A stretch of DNA of 64,000 nt from Misgurnus anguillicaudatus. Its lineage: Eukaryota > Chordata > Actinopteri > Cypriniformes > Cobitidae. The DNA lies in contig NC_073356.2 of assembly GCF_027580225.2 (NCBI RefSeq), forward strand, positions 4,642,001 to 4,706,000, in the 5' to 3' direction. Below the pieces are notes generated by a model. That model was not told the origin of the DNA. It was given only the letters and a program-made list of their open reading frames with translations, and did not search any database. Within the stretch, counting starts at the first letter, position 1; every line of letters starts with the position of its first letter. The position numbers and the translations under genes are program-made. Positions 42,985 through 54,155 of this stretch are shown piece after piece.

Positions 42985-43350
42985 ATTTACAGTGCCTTTT
43001 AAATGCTTATGAGTAGTTTCTTTAACCTCCACATACCAAAAGTCCATACCTCTTTTGGTCGTTGTTCTTTTCAGTTTTCTTCTGCATATGATTGGATGCA
43101 TCAGACCCTAAAGCTTAGCTCATTAATATTGCTTTCTTCCTTCAAAAATTTAGTTCAGTCAACAATACAAGATCATTGTTCTTGTTTTTAGTTATTTGTT
43201 TGTTTTCATGTGTCACTGTTAGCTGTGATATTTGTATGATTTCTGTATTGTACTGGCCTTTTTATGCTGCTTCTTGGCCAGGTTGTCATTGTAAATTAGA
43301 ACTGGTCCGCAATTGACTTACCTGGTTAAATAAAGGTTATTTAATTGTAA
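42985..43350 (+). pseudogene. LINE 3' end, L2-like
   Basis: The + strand encodes the last ORF2 residues (KVHTSFGRCSFQFSSAYDWM, TLKLSSLILLSSFKNL), then a 3' UTR ending TTGACTTACCTGG TTAAATAAAGG (43313-43336). That end is characteristic of fish L2/Maui-type LINEs. 5'-truncated. Confidence 0.75.
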
Positions 43351-44430
43351 CTCGTAACTTGTAATGTCAAAGCTGTCATGCGAACCTTAACATACTGAAG
43401 CAGGTGATCTGAGCTTGGTTGCAGTGGAACTGTTGCGCGGTTCACATGAAAGCACCTCAGACTCAGGTGCGCACTCTTCATGCGCATGCATTCTAGCCAG
43501 TGAGCAAAATCACTATATTTGAACATATAGTGGCTCCTAAAACATTCAGAATGGATCTCAATATGAGGATGTAGCTTTTGATATATTGTGCACATTAACA
43601 TTTCCATTCAATCCTTCATTGAAAGCAGTGTCTTTACTGTGTACATGTACATATCTAAACATTTTTAAGCCTTTAAGATTATAAAAAAAACATGTGATAC
43701 TGTGAAAGTCATTTATTTTCTGTTTGACTGTTTTCTCAACCCATTCTCACTCCCCAAGGGGTCAAAATCTGAAGCATGTTCAAACGCCTTCAGACATCAG
43801 ACATTAGATTATAAGACTTGAGACTGGATTTCACACACAGAGTCACACTTTTGTTTGCTAAAATAAACTCTTTAAAACCTCTAAAAGTCTCACAAACGAC
43901 ATCAGACATTGATCTTTGATGGAATGGTACGTGATGGTTTGCGTATCTCTTGAATGTTGAACGCTGAATGTCTCGATCCATCTGTTACCATGGCAGCGAC
44001 GTTGTCACGAAGAGGGCCTTACAAAAAGGTGTGGCGTGGGAACGAGCCCAAGGGTCAGGAGTGAGGGTCAAGAGGTCAGGGGGTTACAGCCAGCTGGACA
44101 GCACAAGAAAAGTGAGGGTGTGAAACGCTGGACGTTAACATTAAACAGAGAAGCCTGAGATGGGAGGGTCTGAGAATGAAAGGGTCCAATGATGACCGCC
44201 TCCATAGGAGTTGGAACAGCCTAATCGTGCGTACAGCATTTGACAGTCAATTGACTCCAGCTTCATGCAAATGTGTCTGTTGAGCCGCCCAGAGAGCTGC
44301 GTGTGGGTTTTGGCCAGATAAGCAAGTATGGCAACTGCTCCATAAAAATCATTTTAAACTAGTAAAAAACCTTGCTTTAAGTAAAAAATTTTAAACACAA
44401 AAAGATCAAAGGAATGACCAAACATTACTT
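43351..44430. other. Non-coding stretch, no gene supported
   Basis: Unique-looking sequence. Short minus ORFs (43607-43341, 43981-43790) show no domain or splice context. Confidence 0.35.
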
Positions 44431-44431
44431 A

Positions 44432-44782
44432 AAGCGATACTCCATCGAAAAATGAAAATTACGCCATGATTTACTTACGCTCAAGCCATCCGAGATACAT
44501 ATGTCCATCATCTTACAGACAAACACACATAGTTATTGCTCTTCCAAGCTTTATAACGGTAAACAGGGATCAGAAAACATCTTCTGACTATAAACCTTTT
44601 TTCCACAGGGTTTTTCCTTAGAGTTTTTTAATAAATGTCTTCTGCGGATAATTGATGAAGAAAAATAACCATATTTCAAACTTTATACACTATAATAACT
44701 AGCCTCTGTTAATGACACCATCTTGGACTCATGCGATTCACGAGACTCACTGCGCAACGTACACACGAGAACCAATGCTCAC
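44432..44782. mobile_element. TTAA-type repeat, left part
   Basis: Begins TTAA then AGCGATACTCCATCG, AAAAATGAAAATTACGCCAT, a common cyprinid repeat pattern that continues through CTTCCAAGCTTTATAA and AATAACTAGCC. The right end is not seen because a hAT element begins at about 44783. Confidence 0.5.
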
Positions 44783-45352
44783 TAGGGGTGTCAACAATAA
44801 TCGATTTGGCAATGCATTGCAATCGCGCGTGCACGATTCAGCATCGATGCAGCAAAGTGCCATAATCGATTATGTCACTGTTTATTTTCTGGCCTCGAGT
44901 GGACAATAAAGTTGTGAAGTTTCAATTACTTCCGGGGGCATAACAACAACAATCAAGATGGCTGAGAGAGATGACAGTGATAGACGGGTAAATAAAAACG
45001 CACCCTTTTCCATGGAAAGTGGACATATGGAAAAGGGTATAAACGGAGGTCGGAGCCAGCTGCAAATGGGTGGGTTAGCAGTAAGTGGGTGGAGCTTTAG
45101 CCGCAAGTGGGCTGTAAAATCTTCCAGAGGATTCACCACTGTCCCATTTGAAGAGTAAACTCCTCCTACATGCACATTTCTGAAATCCCTCCTACTTGCG
45201 GCATAAGCTCCTCCCACTTGCGGCATAAGGTCCTCCCACCTGCAGTCTCCGGGCTGCAGCGATATATACTTGGACATATGGGCACATTTCGGATTCTACG
45301 AAGTTAATGGGAAACTAGACAAGACTTACACTGTGTGTAAATTCTTATCTCA
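44783..45352 (+). mobile_element. hAT fragment with transposase N-terminus and BED finger
   Basis: Starts near CACTAGGGGTGTCAAC, with ATAATCGAT and AATCGATTATG words. An ATG at 44958 begins MAERDDSDRRVNKNAP, a typical start of ZBED-like hAT transposases. After a 240-bp insertion the same protein resumes as HFGFYEVNGKLDKTYTVCK, the first half of a BED finger, and then stops. The rest of the transposon is missing. Confidence 0.6.
45031..45270. mobile_element. 240-bp insertion with 11-bp duplication TGGACATATGG
   Basis: TGGACATATGG occurs at 45020-45030 and 45271-45281. The insert begins AAAAGGGTATAAACGG and ends ..GCGATATATACT. It contains repeated CCTCCCACTTGCGGCATAAG (45206-45240). Terminal inverted similarity is weak (GGGTATA/GTATATA). 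Class unknown; duplications of 9-11 bp are found in Mutator-like elements. Confidence 0.65.
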
Positions 45353-45639
45353 GGTATATTAGGGCCAATCTCATTTCTCTGTCTTACCCCTTCCCCTTTG
45401 TCTTCCCCTTGCCCCTCGAAACCGAGTAAAGGGGTAAGACAGATCGTTCGTCTAAAAAATGAGACACCACTCGATTACCGTTTGCATCACCTTCCCTTGC
45501 CGCTAACTGGCTGCTATGTAAACAGACAAGCGTTGACAAACAAAGAATATCTCAACTTAGACAAATTAATACATACCAATCTTTTTTCAATGGGTGCACT
45601 TAATCTTTGTACATCGCGTTGTGAATGTGTTAGCCCCAT

Positions 45640-46590
45640 TCATTCCTTAGGATCCAAACAGGGATGAATTTGAAAGCCACCAAACACTTCCATGCTTTTC
45701 CCTATTTAAAGACTGTGAGTAGTTACAAAAGTAAGTATGGTGGCAGAAAATAAAATGTGCCAATTTTTTAAGCCAGTGGTCTTCACTATTTTCTCATGAG
45801 AGCCACACTGATAGGTCAGGGTCAATAGGAGAGCTGCCTTTACTGCAAACTATCAAAAGTTACATACAGTCATAAATAGCATGTCTGTTTATCAATCTGT
45901 TGCAATGCAATAAATACAAAGGCAAATCATTCTTTATCATTTACCAGTCAAATTTGTAACTGAGACAATATGATTTCCCTTAATGACAAAAACAGGATTT
46001 TAATGCAAAGCATTCTTATAATATGCTTATGCAGTGCTCCCCAAACCACCAGGGGCCACCTTTCTTGTAATTTCATGCGGCGCTGCACAGAACGGTTGGC
46101 GAGTGACATTACTGTACCGCGACCCGCGAGAGCAATTCGAAAGCATAACAAGCAGTCTTATCACACGGTACTTTGATGTCATATGACGATCACTCTGTGC
46201 AAGCGCTGCATGCAATTGAACATGCTTATCAACATGCGTCTTGATCTAATTGGTATGGTTTTTTAACAAAGTTAGTGTCCGGAGCAGAAAAGACAGTGCA
46301 TGCCTGCATGATCATATCACTGTATTATTTACTGCCATGCGAGCCACAAATGAAAGCTTGCTGAACACTGTTTTAAGCATATAAAAAAAAGAAACTATAT
46401 TGTATGGCGGAAGAGCACTTAGTTTGCAACCCTTAACATCATCACTCCTGACTACTCCCCCTCTCGCTCAAACTTCCATTAATATTACTGCGCCAAGGTC
46501 GAAGTGCTGCAAACGAAGTGCTCTTCTGCCATACAATATAGTTCTCATTTTTATCTGCTTATAAATCGCCACGTTTATTACTGACCCATG
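45640..46590. mobile_element. Relic of the large foldback element, split by a hAT
   Basis: The left part (CACCAAACACTTCCATGC, TTTCCCTATTTAAAGACTG, GTATGGTGGCAGAAAATAAA) and the central palindrome at 46385-46560 (ACTATATTGTATGGC.GAAGAGCACTT against AAGTGCTCTTCTGCCATAC) correspond, with divergence, to the 723-bp palindrome at 50291. An old copy of the same family. Confidence 0.6.
45774..46370. mobile_element. hAT non-autonomous element, 8-bp duplication TTTTAAGC
   Basis: TTTTAAGC occurs at 45766-45773 and 46371-46378. Ends are CAGTGGTCTTCACTATT and the complement of CAGTGTTCAGCAAGC; both subterminal zones contain GAGAGCCACA/GAGCCACA. 597 bp, no transposase. Confidence 0.85.
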
Positions 46591-48215
46591 CTGGGTCTTC
46601 GGATGTAGAGCAGTGTTACCCAGCCCAAATGAGTCAAAGTCTCTGTAAAGGTCTAGTGTAAATGTAAGTCTGTAGGTTCTTATTGTCTGTCTTGTCCGAT
46701 GGCTCATAACAGTTCAAGCACATCATTAATGTCTGCAGCACAAACAGTGCAATGCTAAAGTTGAACTCTGTAGAAGCAATACTTCTAATGCCTTACCAAA
46801 CAGCTCTAATATATAAAGGCAAAGAGAGAGAGAGAGTGAGTGAGTGAGTGAGACGGGTCTTAATGCTCCAAAATAATATTCATAAATGCATAAAATCAAT
46901 GGCATGTTTACCTAAAGCTTTCCTTTGAATTGCACAACAGTAATATTACGTGTATAGAATTAAGTTAGACATGTATTTATTTTATTTTAAAATGCTTAAA
47001 ATACTGTGAGACCAAATTGTTACAATTTGGCATAAAACAAGAGCTCTTGTTTTAAAAAAAAAATACAGGAAAATATTTTCAAGCCCCTCTCAGATATATT
47101 CTTTGCTTGCAAACTCCTTATAGGATGTATTTAAATTGCAACTTCATTGTGTGACAACTTACTAAAAAAACTAAATGAGAAACAAATTTAAAACGTATGG
47201 TGTCTTTTTGCCTATCCTGTTTCTACCTGTATTTCATTACGAGTGTGGAACAAAAGATTATGCGTGTCACTGATCAAACTAAACACTGATCACAGGTGTG
47301 AAGCCCAAAGTCACAAAAGAAGTCAACTTGACGATCGAGTGAATGTTGTGCAGTTGCGAGAACATAGCGAGTTCTCATCCCAGCACTTGCATGTGTGACT
47401 GCATTTGTTCGTGCTTAGGAGTGGTGCACTTCCGAGTGGAGTCTTTTAGGCTTGTGAAGTATCCTATACTGTATGCATGCTTTATATGCCTGGCTTAGAT
47501 TTGGGTCTGAATAAACGCAACATAACTTCTTGCCCCCCAGGTTGGGAATAAACCCCTGCCTTAAGCAAGAGTCTTCTTTTTGTCCGTTGTCTGGTTTATT
47601 GTTTTTATGTATCTGGGCCGCACAATGCGTCGTCAAAAGAAACCATTAAAATAGTTGACTGCGTGTGGTTAATAGGGTCCCCTAAGCCTGCGAGGCCCCA
47701 CGCAATTGCGTGCTTTGCATGGTGGGTAAACACGCCACTGCATAAAGTCATGAAAGAATTGGGATATGGCGACACAAAAGAATTGTGTAACAGGATTAAA
47801 TGCTGGGGTGGCCGACCGAATCCATGAGCTCAGTGTGACACCTTTAGTGGATCTTCAAGCCAGACCAACAAAACTCCACCGAGCATCATGGATTATCTAC
47901 AACACGTAAAGACCCAGCTGAGCTGGATTCAGATTTGATGTCTCAATCCTCTGATTTTTTTAACAGTGCTTCATTGCTCATACGGAGAGCTGCCGGGATT
48001 TCAGTAAAACAACACTGATATATATATATCATGCTAAACACATTTATACCACTTATCTCTACTGTATAGATGATATTACAACATCACTTTTGTCAGCTTG
48101 TAGCGGGATGTGGAGTGCATTTGACTAAACATACATATACTGTAAATGAATAATAATTAATCAATAATTGTCGCAAAGAAGATGGCTGGTCATTTGATTG
48201 AAGGTGACATATAGG
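46591..48215. other. Non-coding stretch, no gene supported
   Basis: Contains an AGAGAG/GTGA microsatellite at about 46825-46852. A TGAATAAACGC word near 47511 could be a polyadenylation site. The minus ORF 47636-47415 has no recognised feature. Confidence 0.35.
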
Positions 48216-48216
48216 T

Positions 48217-48708
48217 GTGGTTTCCCAGAGAGGGATTAGCTTAAGCCAGGACTAGGCTTTAGTTTAATTAGGAAATATAAATAGTTTTAACAAACATGCC
48301 TTACTAAAAACATTGCAGGTGTGCATTTTGAGGCAAAACAAAGGGCACTGATGTATTTTAAGATATGTCAGTGCAAGTTGTTTTTAGTTTGGACAGTCTT
48401 ACATTTATTTTAGTCTACACTGTCAAAAATACTTTGCTGCCTTAAAAGTTTTTGTTAAATCAACTCAGATTTACAAGTCATGTCAACAGAGATGAGTTGT
48501 CACAACTTATAAAATATAGTTGAGAAAATTCAATTTAATTTTATAAGTTATAACAACTCACCCTGTAGTTATAACAACTCATCTCTAGTCAAGATAAATA
48601 ATAGTAAGTTGAAATGACTTGTAAATCCGAGTTAATTTAACAATTTTTTTATGGTAAAATATTTTTTACAGTGTAGGACTAGTCTAATCCCTGTCTGGGA
48701 AACCACCC
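48217..48708. mobile_element. GGTGGTTTCCC MITE, copy 3, with nested MITE
   Basis: Left part GTGTGGTTTCCCAGAG.. to ..TTTAGTC, right part ..GACTAGTCTAATCCCTG to GGAAACCACCCC. The left and right ends are inverted repeats. The middle is occupied by the element at 48418-48673. Confidence 0.85.
48418..48673. mobile_element. TA-flanked MITE with CACTGT ends
   Basis: TA at 48416-48417 and 48674-48675. Ends are CACTGTCAAAAATACTTTG and the complement of CACTGTAAAAAATATTTTAC. Inside are inverted ATGAGTTGT/ACAACTCAT words. TA duplications suggest a Tc1/mariner-type mobiliser. Confidence 0.8.
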
Positions 48709-50286
48709 CATAAAGTTATAATGTAAGTTACTGTCAGCTTGACAGGTTGATCACACTGTGTAGAACCAGTCTACATTATAACCAAATCATCATACAAACA
48801 GGAAATATTTTACATTTATTTACAAAAGACGAGAAAATTATTATAAATATTTTAGCTGCAGAGGTTTTGTTTATAAATATTTAAATAAAATAAGCAACTA
48901 CTAGAGAATGATGTGAACCATCAGAAGAAATAATTAAAGAGTCACATTTTAATCTTAATTGAATCTTAACAGTTTATTATTTTTCTTTTGTTGGACAGGA
49001 CAGTGCAGTAGAGACAGAAAGTGTCAGACAGGATGAAAGAGGTGATTAGGAAGAAATCATAAGGCAGAAGGAAATACTGTAGACTCCACTGCTCTCAGAA
49101 CGGTGTCTTTCAGCATTAGCAGATATTCTGCAAGAGCTGATAAAGAACAGCACATCAGCAACTGCCGTTTACCTTGAACTCTGGCGCTCCGTCTCTCAGG
49201 CGGGTCACTGACTGTCAGTAGTTCGGGAATAATAAGGGAAAAGCGTCTGGGGAGGAGGATTGCCCAGAAGGTCGGGCGCAAAGGGGGCAGCTGAACAGAT
49301 GCTCAATATGTAGATTTGGGCTCTAATCGAATGGGGTGATTTTCACTGGGTCCTCACATTTGCATCAGGACAATGGAGTCCCTCCTGTCTGTATCTTTAG
49401 GGTCAGAGGAGAGAAGGTCTGAACTTGAAGGAGAAGATCTTTGTGAGAAAAGATGGGGTCAGTAACAGCCAGACTGGACGCAAGGATGATCGATTGCCGT
49501 TGGGGGTTATGGAAATGTCCGTCGCATATACAGGTCATTTGTTTTCTGGGTTTTGGCTCAAGAATGTAAAAGGCATTTAAATGTTTGTTTATCAGCTTCT
49601 TCCTGATCCTGCAACACAAAAAATGGGGGTAAAACATGATCTAAAAATCATTTAAATTAAACCTTTGCATTGTAAAGAACTTCTGTCCCTCTTTTGGGAT
49701 TCAAAGGTTTTATTTAATTAACATGGCTGGGTTTATTCTTCTGGGATGTGTGAAAATAACTTTCATACAAGTGAAATAAAGTAGGGTGAAATCCCTTTTG
49801 TTGCAGTAACACCCATAAATCCTAAGTGAAGAAAAGGAGAAACAAGCTCACTTTAATGTGTGGATATCATTTACTTCTCAAAATGGTGCGGTGTCGTACA
49901 CTTTATCTGGCCAAATAAAAATAAAAAATCTCCCATTTATCGCTAAATGATACAGAGAGATCAACTCTATGGCTAATCCCACTTCATCTGACAAGCTGTG
50001 TGAACCAACATCCGCTTGTTAAATCATGGCATAAACCAGGTCCAAGCCTCTACTTGCTTCAATGAGACTGCAATCTCAACAGTCGTTTATGAGCTCCATT
50101 TATTTATATCACATATTTAAGCTATATTTTTATAAACTTGCAGTGTGGACTACATTCTCCAAGCTCAGAACGTCCCAGACAACAATACTTTAACAATTTA
50201 TAAAAGATTCATTCCTTTCTGGCCATCTGGGAATTCAGTATTGAGATAAGTTTTACACTGCACTGTGAGTGTTTATTATTACGGTC
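48709..50286. other. Mostly unique stretch, no gene confirmed
   Basis: Minus ORFs at 49281-49057 and 49637-49365 were examined. The first contains RRSARVQGKRQLLMCC, which looks like a dibasic cleavage context, but no signal peptide or family match is visible and a donor-like AAG/GTAAAC sits inside it. The second has no features. 49700-50280 lacks recognised repeats and could be host intergenic or regulatory DNA. Confidence 0.35.
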
Positions 50287-50290
50287 TTAA

Positions 50291-51013
50291 AGGAATAGTC
50301 TACTCATTTTCAATATTAAAATATGTTATTACCTTAACTAAGAATTGTTGATACATCCCTCTATCATCTGTGTGCGTGCACGTAAGCGCTGGAGCGCGCT
50401 GCGATGCTTCGATAGCATTTAGCTTAGCCCCATTCAATCAATGGTACCATTTAGAGATAAAGTTAGAAGTGACCAAACACATCAACGTTTTTCCTATTTA
50501 AGACGAGTAGTTATACGAGCAAGTTTGGTGGTACAAAATAAAACGTAGCGCTTTTCTAAGCAGATTTAAAAGAGGAACTATATTTTGTGGCATAATAGCA
50601 CTTTTGGGAGTACTTCGACTTGCCTGAAAAGTCCGCTCCCCTTCTCACTCTCATAATGGGAGAGGGAGGGTGTTACTGCGCCGAGTCGAAGTACTCCCAA
50701 AAGTGCTATTACGCCATAAAATATAGTTCCTCTTTTAAATCTGCTTAGAAAAGCGCTACGTTTTATTTTGTACCACCAATTTTTTTCGTATAACTACTCG
50801 TCTTAAATAGGAAAAACGTTGATGTGTTTGGTCACTTCTAACTTTATCTCTAAATGGTACCATTGATTGAATGGGGCTAAGCTAAATGCTATCGAAGCGT
50901 CGCAGCGCGCTCCAGCGCTTACGTGCACGCACACAGATAATAGAGGGATGTATCAACAATTATTAGTTAAGGTAATAACATATTTTAATATTGAAAATGA
51001 GTAGACTATTCCT
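50291..51013. mobile_element. 723-bp near-perfect foldback element with TTAA duplication
   Basis: TTAA at 50287-50290 and 51014-51017. The element starts AGGAATAGTCTACTC and ends with its complement. The arms of about 340 bp are almost perfectly complementary through landmarks such as GTGCACGTAAGCGCTGGAG, ATGGTACCATTTAGAG and AAAGTGCTATTA(C/T)G, meeting at a centre of about 45 bp around 50630-50675 (CTCTCATAATGGGAGAG). No ORF. Confidence 0.9.
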
Positions 51014-51404
51014 TTAACCCTTAATCAGTGGACTTTTCCTTCATTTTTTAAAAGTTCATCTTCATCTCAGGGGCATGAAACTCTGTGACTTTTCTTAAAT
51101 AATCTATCTAAACAATGCATGTACAAAAAAATGGGCTTGATTTGGTTGTTCTAAAGGTGTGTAAAATGTTTAATCCCAAATACCTTAAACGCTAATTTGT
51201 TTTTACTAAAAACAAATTATCGTTTAAGGTGTTTGGGGTCAAAATGAGCCCACATTGAAAATGAATGGTAAAATTAAAAAAGTTACATTTCATTTTGTTT
51301 GTCCAAAAAAAAAAATTAAAGGTAAATCCATTATAAATCTGAAAGTTGCTTCATATAAACTAAGGTCTGGTCCTGGAGCATAAATAAAAAGTGGAACAAA
51401 CTTT

Positions 51405-51405
51405 A

Positions 51406-51444
<39 letters not shown>
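51405..51444. repeat. (CA)n microsatellite
   Basis: About 16-20 CA units following CTCTCTCA. Confidence 0.9.
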
Positions 51445-51445
<1 letters not shown>

Positions 51446-51627
51446 TCAGTTTTCCATGTTTTGTGGGGACATTTCATAGACGTAATATTCGACGTTTTTT
51501 TACCAAAAGGCAGCTAAACAGTTTATTGTTGCTGTTGTTTTGTTTTGTATTATATTGGTTTATTTACTTATAAACTTATATTCACTAAATATATATCAAA
51601 AAGTTGTGAGGAGACGTTGAAGCATCA

Positions 51628-52113
51628 ATGACACGCAGTGTCATTATCGTGCAATAGATACGCCAAATTCCGATTTTGCGTGCATATGATACGCCAGTCC
51701 TTCCCATTCACTTATATGGCGAATCGTTTCGTGACGTTTTATTTATTGTTTTCTCATTTGTTTTCTGTTTTTTTACCATTTTCGCTTGGGTTTAGGGTTA
51801 GAACAACTTTTTGTTATATAAAAATGACATCCTAACCCAAACCCCAACTCTAACCCCCAACTCCAAGCGACCATGGCTTAAATATAGATAAAAACATAGA
51901 GAAACCTGTATATTAAATAACCTGCTTAAACAAATGTGAAATCTAACCCTAAACCCAAGCGAAAATGGTTAACAGAAAACAAATGAGAGAAAACAACAAA
52001 CAAAACGACACGAAACGACTCGCCATACAAGTGAATGGGAAGGAGTGGCGCACCACACGCACGCAAAATCGGAATTTGGCGTATCTATTGCACGATAATG
52101 ACACTGCGTGTCA
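51628..52113. mobile_element. Foldback element P
   Basis: Outer ends are ATGACACGCAGTGTCAT and ATGACACTGCGTGTCAT (each itself palindromic). Arms of about 150-170 bp are complementary through ATCGTGCAATAGATACGCC, CCGATTTTGCGTGC and CCATTCACTT. The interior holds TAACCC-rich sequence (CTAACCCTAAACCC, CAACTCTAACCCCCAAC). No ORF, target duplication not resolved. Confidence 0.8.
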
Positions 52114-52263
52114 TTTGTACGCATCTTGGTGAGAACGGGTAGGAAAATGAGTCCCTGTGGACCTCTATTGGATATGGTGCTTTCTTTCTTTAATTATAGT
52201 TTAGTTTCTAAAGTCTTTCCACAAACTAGCAGATGTCAGTATTTTATCCCTAACACATAGAGC

Positions 52264-53160
52264 AGAGCTATTCAATTAGCTTGTGTTTGGAGCCAGTTCA
52301 TGAAAGCATCCCACACGAGGGGCCAAGAAAACATGCAGTGATGACACAACAGCAATATAGGAGCCCATATGTTGTATTTTTGCACTGTAAGACACACCAA
52401 GTAGACTTTTTCTCTATTTAAACATGCTCATGTTGTATTCTGAAACTGCATGACAACATCAGTGCATTGTGAGATGCCCAACTCGGGTTTTTCTACATTC
52501 AAATGCCGTATTTTGAAACAACAGTGCATTCATTGTACAATACGCTTTTTCTACAACCATATAAAAATATTTAATTTATAACTGCATAACAACAACACCA
52601 GTGCATTTTGAGATGCCCAATAGGGTTTTTCTATATTCAAACCTGTATTTTGAAACAACTAAACACATTTTTCTAAACCTATTTAAATATTGTATAACTG
52701 CATAACAAAATCAGTGCATTGTAAGATGCCTAAGTAGGCTTTTTAACATTCAAATAGGTGAATCAGAGAGTCATAACGCACTCATTTGGAATTTAACTAA
52801 TGCAACTGTGACTTAAGTGCACCAAACAAAAACGTTCAAAATGTGAAACATAAGTAAATTATTTCAGTAACCCTCTTTAAACAACAGCCATCTCAAAAAT
52901 TTGCGAACGGTTGTCTATGTTGTCAAAGCAATGTGCATACAGTGGTTCAGGTGCTTGTGAGGGAAGATTTGCACGTATAAGTAGAGCCAAACATTGTGAG
53001 GACAAAAATGGCAAGGCCCCTTAGAATTTCTCCTGGCTGACAAGTGTCCAAAACAAATGTGAATGTCAATGAGTTCAAGTTGTAAAGACGCCTCATCTAC
53101 TGACACTACCATCTCTTTTGCTTTTGATGCAAACTCTCCCAGACAGACAGACAGACAGAG
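52264..53160 (-). pseudogene. hAT remnant with transposase scrap and degenerate tandem repeat
   Basis: Begins CAGAGCTATTCAATTAGC, a hAT-like end. At about 53150-53075 the minus strand encodes EFASKAKEMVVSVDEASLQ and LELIDIH, resembling the region before the dimerisation domain of GTF2IRD2/ZBED-like hAT proteins. Between 52380 and 52760 a composite repeat recurs about three times, with units containing CAGTGCATT.TGAGATGCC, TTTTTCTA.ATTCAAA and AACTGCATAACAACA. All is strongly decayed. Confidence 0.45.
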
Positions 53161-53489
53161 AGAGAGAAAGAGATTTTGATTTTTAACAACAACCTTTATT
53201 ATCAAAACAATAATTTCAGACAGACACAGATTAGATCCTCAGAACAAAAAAATTAAAAACACAAAGAGACCACAAAATAGAAAAAAATAATTCTCCTTCC
53301 ATTACAGAGCAAATTATGTTCTTATAGCACCACTGAAACTCAAATCAGAGAGAGAGAGAGAGTTCCATTGAGGCAGCAGCAACATAATGAGCTCCTGATT
53401 TTTTTTTTCCATTTTTAATGTTGTTTTAGGATAAGACAGACATTCAGTTTTTTATAAATTGTGAGACAACAAAACTTGCTTCAACTTAA

Positions 53490-53884
53490 AGAGTAACTAA
53501 ACCCTTAACCAACTTTTTTTAGTTAATGATCTGTAAGAATCATGCTTTATTAGTGCTGTTCATTGATTTTAGTAAGTTTTTTGACATTTGGATATGAAGT
53601 GTTTCAATACTACAATATATGGTGTAAAAAAGTATGAGTGCTGCCCTCTTCAGGTTGAACGGTGGCTAATGCAGATGAATTTTCCTATTGGATGTTGGGT
53701 CCAAAAAATACCTCGTGACGTAAGCAGGTTCAAGCTCACCACGCCCTTGTTACGATCTCACCACATGCTTGGTACGAGCTTAGTTCGTCCCCTCTATCTC
53801 CGTTGGGATCTGCCCACTTTTCTTGCATTTTTCAAATATTGCCAGTGGGTGGAGTCAGGCTCTGACCAGGGGTTTAGTTACGCT
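53490..53884. mobile_element. TTAA-flanked MITE, family 3
   Basis: TTAA at 53486-53489 and 53885-53888. Ends are AGAGTAACTAAACCC and the complement of AGCGTAACTAAACCC. 395 bp. The + strand ORF inside is incidental. Confidence 0.9.
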
Positions 53885-54155
53885 TTAATAATACCTAAAG
53901 GAAGACTTTTAAACAGTTTTTCACAAAATTGAGAGAAACTACGAGAAAACTGGCAGAGAGCAGCTACAAAAGGCCATAAAACTCACAGAACCAGAAGGAA
54001 GTAGTGCGAGTACAGATCTACAAGCAAAGTTTCATTTTGGGGAAAGATTTTCTCCTAAAAGTGCCTTTTTGGACAAATTAATATATATTTTAAAGGCTAA
54101 ACTCCAGTGGATTTCTGCATATTCAAAAAACAACACCTAACTGCCAGCAACAGTC

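Noticed and set aside
49057..49281. Possible neuropeptide precursor (dibasic RR and GKR sites)
   Set aside because: No signal peptide, no conserved peptide recognised, and a donor-like site within the ORF. Dibasic sites alone are weak evidence.
53588..53932. 114-residue + strand ORF
   Set aside because: It lies almost entirely inside the TTAA MITE of 53490-53884 and continues past its border.
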